Below, in pieces: positions 5,156-5,324 of a stretch of DNA of 5,324 bases. The notes under the pieces were generated by a model. It saw only the letters and a list, made by a program, of their open reading frames with translations, ran no database searches and was not told where the DNA came from. Each line of letters begins with the position of its first letter. The stretch's first letter is position 1. The stretch is taken from positions 1 to 5,324 of the forward strand of contig CAIRFY010000579.1 in assembly GCA_903877945.1 (NCBI GenBank), read 5' to 3'. Both the position numbers and the translations under genes were made by a program. The DNA comes from an uncultured Oscillochloris sp. (GTDB lineage: Bacteria > Chloroflexota > Chloroflexia > Chloroflexales > Chloroflexaceae).

Positions 5156-5324
5156 TGTACGGCCTCACCCTGGCGGTAGACGCTCCCCTACGCCGCGTGA
5201 AGCGGCGCAGGGCTGTGATACATGTGTACGTGTAGAGGATCGTCCCTATCGTGCAGAAGGCACGAAGCCGGTTCTCCGGTGGATACTGTTTTACGCACGT
5301 GAGCACCTGAACCGTGCAGGTTCC
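5112..5324 (+). ncRNA. Candidate structured RNA, possibly an omega-RNA, running to the window edge
   Basis: No convincing gene occupies this stretch, but hairpins follow each other closely. They are the two-tier hairpin at 5112-5155, 5186-5196 with 5202-5212 (ten pairs plus one A-C mismatch, GTGAA loop), 5249-5254 with 5260-5265 (AGAAG loop), 5268-5271 with 5276-5279 (TTCT loop), and competing stems at 5295-5323 (GCACG/CGTGC, ACCTG/CAGGT or GAACC/GGTTC). The series begins with a hairpin adjoining foreign-looking flank and spans at least 213 bases. This resembles the layout of HEARO/IscB omega-RNAs, which lie just upstream of an iscB gene; that gene would have to start beyond 5324. The family assignment is a guess from architecture only. 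The strand is chosen on the same reasoning. Confidence 0.3.

Noticed and set aside
5219..5228. TACATGTGTA as a CopY-type operator
   Set aside because: It matches TACA-NN-TGTA exactly, but a single short palindrome in a structured segment with no adjacent copper gene or promoter is weak evidence; kept only as a remark.
5148..5324. Open plus-strand frame from ATG at 5148 to the window edge, and an open antisense-registered minus frame from the edge to 5133
   Set aside because: Both are open, but third-position GC is only about half, the plus start has GGAGG only one base away, and the region is dense with hairpins. A partial gene cannot be excluded, but neither translation resembles a family I can name.
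5267..5324. Group II intron domain V-like end (GAACCGTGC...)
   Set aside because: Some bases recall domain V, but there is no proper 34-base domain V hairpin with a catalytic AGC triad, and no reverse transcriptase is visible.

Overview
The window reads as chromosomal DNA of a GC-rich bacterium, most plausibly a member of the Chloroflexota. This is an inference. It rests on a large secreted multidomain protein ending in a short W-L-P-I-V-M-R tail of the type common on exported proteins of that phylum, on blue-copper lipoproteins, and on GC-rich intergenic hairpins. No rRNA or other taxonomic marker is present.

Layout. Positions 1-338 hold no gene. They contain a GC-rich hairpin (3-55), a second, imperfect inverted repeat (95-165), and an AT-rich promoter region. 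Two tandem plus-strand genes (339-821 and 1041-1511) encode paralogous small lipoproteins with a complete type-1 copper site. Each has its own copy of a nearly identical upstream element (25 of 27 bases) and its own hairpin terminator, so the promoter was duplicated together with the gene. A long hairpin (1544-1589) separates them from the convergent minus-strand genes. The first of these, 1618-4305, is an 895-aa exported protein: signal peptide, Pro-rich linker, beta-rich domains and a clostripain-like (C11) domain whose catalytic His and Cys positions appear to be Pro and Ser. Just upstream of it on the same strand, 32 bp away, is 4338-5105, a protein resembling phage antirepressors (P22_AR_N-type N-terminus, ORF6C-like C-terminus). 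Positions 5106-5324 have no convincing gene but are packed with hairpins. The first hairpin resembles the end of IS200/IS605- or ISC-type elements, and the whole may be a structured RNA that continues past the window.

How the parts work together. The two cupredoxins are probably extracytoplasmic, membrane-anchored electron carriers that are independently transcribed under a shared control signal. The minus-strand pair could be co-transcribed, but no functional link between a DNA-binding antirepressor-like protein and a secreted pseudo-peptidase can be read from the sequence. The points most worth checking are the degenerate C11 domain, the duplicated regulatory element, the Asp-to-Asn divergence of the two cupredoxins, and the structured segment at the right edge.
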